A DNA stretch of 17,118 bases from Tritrichomonas foetus (taxonomy: Eukaryota; Parabasalia; Tritrichomonadida; Tritrichomonadidae). The notes beneath the pieces were generated by a model. It made no database searches and was not told the origin of the DNA. It was given only the letters and a program-made list of their open reading frames with translations. Shown here piece by piece: positions 13,916 through 17,118 of this stretch. Both the position numbers and the translations under genes were made by a program. Location: assembly GCA_001839685.1 (NCBI GenBank), contig MLAK01001183.1, forward strand, positions 7,925 through 25,042, in the 5' to 3' direction. Within the stretch, counting starts at the first letter, position 1. Every line of letters begins with the position of its first letter.

Positions 13916-16759
13916 TTATGAATAAGTTAATACATTTCGAAGTTTGATATAAGGATCATTTTGTGAATCAGAATTTGTGTTTTTAAAGAGCGATTTAGCT
14001 TCAATTTTTTCACGCAATTCTTGAAGTTTGAATTGAATCTTATCATTATCAAAATTTTCTGGTTGATAATGTGAGGATAGAACATTGGCTAGGCCATTGC
14101 TATTTTTGGTATTCAAAGAAATTGTAGCTTTGTTTTCTTGTACAAGACGTGAAAAACTATCTTGGAAATTCGAGAGACCAATATGATCAGGATTAGTTAT
14201 CTTAGTTCTAAATCCACTTCGAACTGGTGAAAAATATCTTTTCTTCTCTTTAATTGCATTTATTGATTCAACAGTCTCATTGATTTCTTCCATCATCATT
14301 GGAGTCAGATCTGGCCACAAATTACTTTCCTCAATTTTAACACATTGAGAAACGCTCAAATCATTAATATGAACATCTTTATGTGTGTCATTGTCTCCAT
14401 CTGATACACTCGAATATGAATTTTTAGTATTTTTATTTGATTTACTCAAATATTCTGCAATATCTTTGTCTTCTTTTGAAAGGTAGCCATTAGTGTTTTG
14501 CTCAGTGAATAAATGATTATTTTTAGGTTCGCTTTCATTTTCTTCTTCTTTGTGAAGTTCGTGTTCATTTTCGCTTCCGCTTCCACTCCAACTTCCAGTA
14601 CTTCCTCGTGAAGTATTTCTTTTGTGTCTTTTTTCTAATCGTTTCTTAATTTCATCCATTCTTTTCTTCTTTTTTCGATTAGGACTTGTCACTTCTTCAT
14701 CAATTAATTGTGTAGGCGGAATTTGCGGATACTTTTCACAAAATATATCCATATCAGAATCTGTTCTTGGGATGGGAAGTAAATTTTCATTAGGTTGTTC
14801 TTTATCATGAACCGGTCTTTTTTCTTTAACAGAATCTGAAATATTAGTATCAATTGTTTCATTTTTCTGATTAGATTCAGATTGATTGTCTTTCTTTTCA
14901 TTTTCTTTTCCCGATTCTTGCTGATTTATATTATTGATATCAGTTTTTGCTTCGTTGTTGAAGGAAATTGGTGAAGGGCTAGTTATTTGTGATTCTAAAA
15001 TGTTCACCTTTTGAATTGGAATTGTGTCGCGGCTTTTACAGAAGGAAATTTTGGGCATTATAATTTTTTTGTCATTATTGATTTTTTCAGGCGGACTGTA
15101 TGCATGATGATCAATAGACATGTGGAATTTTTTGGATGGTGGTGCAAGTGGTGATGATTCAAGGAATGTATTAGGCTGTGGTGGTGACATTTCACTGTCA
15201 GAATTCCTTCTATGAACTTTATGAGTAGCGATTCGAAGACCCTCGTTATTAGATTGTTCACGAAGTCTCCACTGTGGTTTTTCTTGACAGCCAGGGCTTC
15301 CTAAAGGACGATAATTTTGAGTAATAGTTGATAGATAAGTGGATCCAGCAGAATGTGAAAATGATGGTAGTGGAGTGGGAGCTGGTGATCGATTGAGTTC
15401 TTCTGATGAAAATAAAGAATTGATTGGGCTTTCACCATGAAGTGAGCGGGATCGAATAACAATTCTGTGGGGCATTTGCTGTGTCGGCTTCTCATTATTT
15501 GATTCATCTTTGGTTGGACTTAGATTTTCGACTTTTTCATTGATTCGAACTTTATTTTCAATTTTATTTATTTCTCTGTCATTATCATTTTCTTTAATGT
15601 TATTATTTTCTTTAATGTTATTATTTTCGCTGGATTGGTCTAATGTGATTTTTTGATTATCTTTCTTATCTAGAGTTGAATTTTCATTTTCATTTTCATT
15701 AATCTGATTTTCATTGTCAATGCTTTGCTTTTCATTTTTGACTTCAGTTTTTATCGTTTGAATCGGTGATTCATCAGGTGCATTTTTATTTAAACTTGGA
15801 AAAGGTACAGTTTCTTCATCTTTTGATCCTTCTTCGTCAAGAAGAACAAAAACAATATCAGAAGATTTATCGGGGATTTTATCGGGTTGTTTATCCTTAT
15901 TTTTTTCTTTTCTTTTCTTTTTCTTTTCTTTTTTATCTTGATTAACTGAGTCTTTCTTTACTTTTTTCGGTTTTGGAAGTTTACTAGGATGTTTAAGTGA
16001 AGTTTTAATTGAACTTCTTCTGCTAGTAAATTCGACAAGATTTTTTAGTTGATGATTTGGTGTTGCAGAATTTCTTCTAACAGCTGTAGATGGTTGCTGT
16101 ACTTGTTGAAGCTGTATCTGAGATTCATTTGATTTATTTCCACGTTTTAATGATGAAGTTCTTTTCTTTTTCTTCACTTTGTTGCTTGAATTGTCTGCAT
16201 TTTTATCAAGAGATGATTCTGTTTCTTTCAATTTTTTCTTTTGAAGCTCTTCAACAATTCCTTTTTCCATCTTAAAATGTGCTTTGTTCAAAAAGTCAAA
16301 AACTGATAACAAATCATCACAATAGCAGTTAAATTTCAATTCTGGAAATTCACTTTCTTTGAGTTTTCCATGTTTTCCAGTAAAGTAATACCTGATAGTT
16401 TCATTCGTTGGAATCATTTTAAATTTTCCAGAATAAACAGATATTTTTGAAACTACAATTTCTGTAACTGGAACATATAATTCGTACATTTTCGTTTTGA
16501 TTTTTTTTGACTTTTTATCATTTTTCTTTTCTCCATTCTTTTTACCAAAAAGCGAGATTTTAACAACATCACTTTTTGGTAAGGCTGATAGGATTGTTGA
16601 CGTGTACTTTTTCTTAAATCGAACTTCGTCTGCAATTTCAAAACTAGAAGTTTTTATCTTCTCTTTGTTTATTTGCACTTTGAAAAATAATTTCGATATT
16701 CCGAGTGTTTTTTCTTTGTCGAGTCCTTTGAGGCGATATAACCTCAGATGAACTTTCAT
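13916..16759 (-). CDS. Large, mostly disordered charged protein with a possible C2-like N-terminus
   Basis: This 947-residue protein has no close family I can name. Residues 1 to about 170 look folded: alternating hydrophobic strands (MKVHLRLYRLKGLDKEKTL, LFFKVQINKEKIKTSS, VVKISLFGKK) that resemble a C2 or NT-C2 beta-sandwich, which in other proteins binds membranes or partners. The match is by eye and weak. From about 180 to 800 it is low-complexity, with Lys-rich blocks (around 276 and 693-712) and Asn/Glu repeats. There are also Ser/Pro segments with many SP sites. Two better conserved-looking patches lie near the end: about 808-853 (NLWPDLTPMMMEEINE, then YFSPVRSGFRTK) and a short amphipathic helix about 905-923 (QFKLQELREKIEAK). 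There is no signal peptide or transmembrane helix. It converges with the LRR gene. A scaffold or cytoskeletal role is possible but not shown. Confidence 0.75.
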   Translation of the reverse strand: MKVHLRLYRLKGLDKEKTLGISKLFFKVQINKEKIKTSSFEIADEVRFKKKYTSTILSALPKSDVVKISLFGKKNGEKKNDKKSKKIKTKMYELYVPVTEIVVSKISVYSGKFKMIPTNETIRYYFTGKHGKLKESEFPELKFNCYCDDLLSVFDFLNKAHFKMEKGIVEELQKKKLKETESSLDKNADNSSNKVKKKKRTSSLKRGNKSNESQIQLQQVQQPSTAVRRNSATPNHQLKNLVEFTSRRSSIKTSLKHPSKLPKPKKVKKDSVNQDKKEKKKKRKEKNKDKQPDKIPDKSSDIVFVLLDEEGSKDEETVPFPSLNKNAPDESPIQTIKTEVKNEKQSIDNENQINENENENSTLDKKDNQKITLDQSSENNNIKENNNIKENDNDREINKIENKVRINEKVENLSPTKDESNNEKPTQQMPHRIVIRSRSLHGESPINSLFSSEELNRSPAPTPLPSFSHSAGSTYLSTITQNYRPLGSPGCQEKPQWRLREQSNNEGLRIATHKVHRRNSDSEMSPPQPNTFLESSPLAPPSKKFHMSIDHHAYSPPEKINNDKKIIMPKISFCKSRDTIPIQKVNILESQITSPSPISFNNEAKTDINNINQQESGKENEKKDNQSESNQKNETIDTNISDSVKEKRPVHDKEQPNENLLPIPRTDSDMDIFCEKYPQIPPTQLIDEEVTSPNRKKKKRMDEIKKRLEKRHKRNTSRGSTGSWSGSGSENEHELHKEEENESEPKNNHLFTEQNTNGYLSKEDKDIAEYLSKSNKNTKNSYSSVSDGDNDTHKDVHINDLSVSQCVKIEESNLWPDLTPMMMEEINETVESINAIKEKKRYFSPVRSGFRTKITNPDHIGLSNFQDSFSRLVQENKATISLNTKNSNGLANVLSSHYQPENFDNDKIQFKLQELREKIEAKSLFKNTNSDSQNDPYIKLRNVLTYS
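15588..15623 (-). repeat. Two perfect 18-bp tandem repeats in the 947-aa gene
   Basis: TTTTCTTTAATGTTATTA occurs twice in a row (15588-15605, 15606-15623). It encodes a duplicated Asn/Lys/Glu hexapeptide (NNIKEN type) within the disordered region and keeps frame. Short ATTTTC hexamer repeats nearby (around 15680-15700) encode an ENENEN run. Confidence 0.75.
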
Positions 16760-17118
16760 GATAAGATTTTGCAGATCAACGAAATAATGGAAGAATTTTT
16801 AGTACACGATAATCGAATTTTTCAAAGAATTTGAGACAGGTTTTTCAAACCACATTATGTATAGCCAGTTATTAAATATTATTCAAAATTACTTTTTGTA
16901 AACCGATGCCTCAAAATTTGAAATCATAGTAAAATTTTCATAGAAATATTGCTATCTGTCTGATAATCTTCTAATGGCAGAATCGATCCAATTTTTATAT
17001 ATAGTCATTAGTTTAAGAGTGTGGAAAAAGTATCATCAATCTTATAAATAAAATATGTGACATGATTTTTAGTCTTCATTCAGATGTATACAAACCAAAT
17101 AGTCTTAACGTACGAAAT
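16760..17118. other. Upstream region of the 947-aa gene, nothing recognised
   Basis: This AT-rich sequence lies 5' of the minus-strand start at 16759 and runs to the window edge. I see no open frame, RNA gene or clear initiator: the TCATG that overlaps the ATG does not fit TCAYW. It presumably contains this gene's promoter. Confidence 0.45.

Noticed and set aside
13867..13920. TCTTATG/CATAAGA inverted repeats near the 13916 stop codon
   Set aside because: Seven-base AT-rich arms are expected by chance in this composition and are not clearly tied to 3' end formation.
14622..15507. Several 60-70-codon frames on both strands
   Set aside because: All lie within the 947-aa gene in other frames and show only its low-complexity composition.
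1..17118. tRNA, rRNA, CRISPR arrays and bacterial-type operons
   Set aside because: No cloverleaf, rRNA-like or regularly spaced repeat arrays were found by eye, and gene structure is eukaryotic.

Overview
The window looks like nuclear DNA of a trichomonad parabasalid, most probably Trichomonas vaginalis. The DNA is AT-rich and the genes are intronless and tightly packed. TCAYW initiator-like motifs lie only a few bases upstream of several start codons. The gene content (mariner transposon, BspA-like leucine-rich repeat protein, Pmp-like beta-helix surface protein, large single-pass surface proteins) is typical of that group. The species is inferred from this combination; Tritrichomonas or another trichomonad cannot be excluded.

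Layout. Positions 4-1293 hold a complete mariner transposon with 28-bp terminal inverted repeats, TA target duplications and an open D,D34D transposase. It sits inside the 3' part of a surface-protein gene read on the minus strand (ATG at 3941). The host reading frame runs into the transposon and stops at 1149, so it loses its predicted C-terminal third and membrane anchor. Across a 549-bp divergent promoter (3942-4490) lies an intact paralogue (4491-8081, 1196 aa) with signal peptide, long ectodomain, two cysteine modules, one transmembrane helix and a short tail. Its 3' flank has a perfect 17-bp inverted repeat. Next, 8363-9095 has the outline of a small decayed element with short inverted ends at TTAA sites.

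The right half carries a BET-like bromodomain plus ET-domain protein (9196-10191, +), a Pmp-like beta-helix membrane protein (10548-12176, -), a BspA-type LRR_5 protein with a C-terminal coiled coil (12443-13714, +), and a 947-aa mostly disordered basic protein with a possible C2-like N-terminus (13916-16759, -).

Neighbours alternate as divergent pairs with shared promoters and convergent pairs with short 3' spacers, so there is no operon logic. Three genes (1149-3941, 4491-8081, 10548-12176) encode predicted cell-surface proteins, BspA-like proteins are often surface-linked, and the BET-like protein is a predicted chromatin factor. No single dedicated new system is evident. The most notable points are the transposon-interrupted member of an unnamed surface-protein pair, the bromodomain whose acetyl-lysine-binding Asn position appears to be Ser, and the candidate TTAA element.
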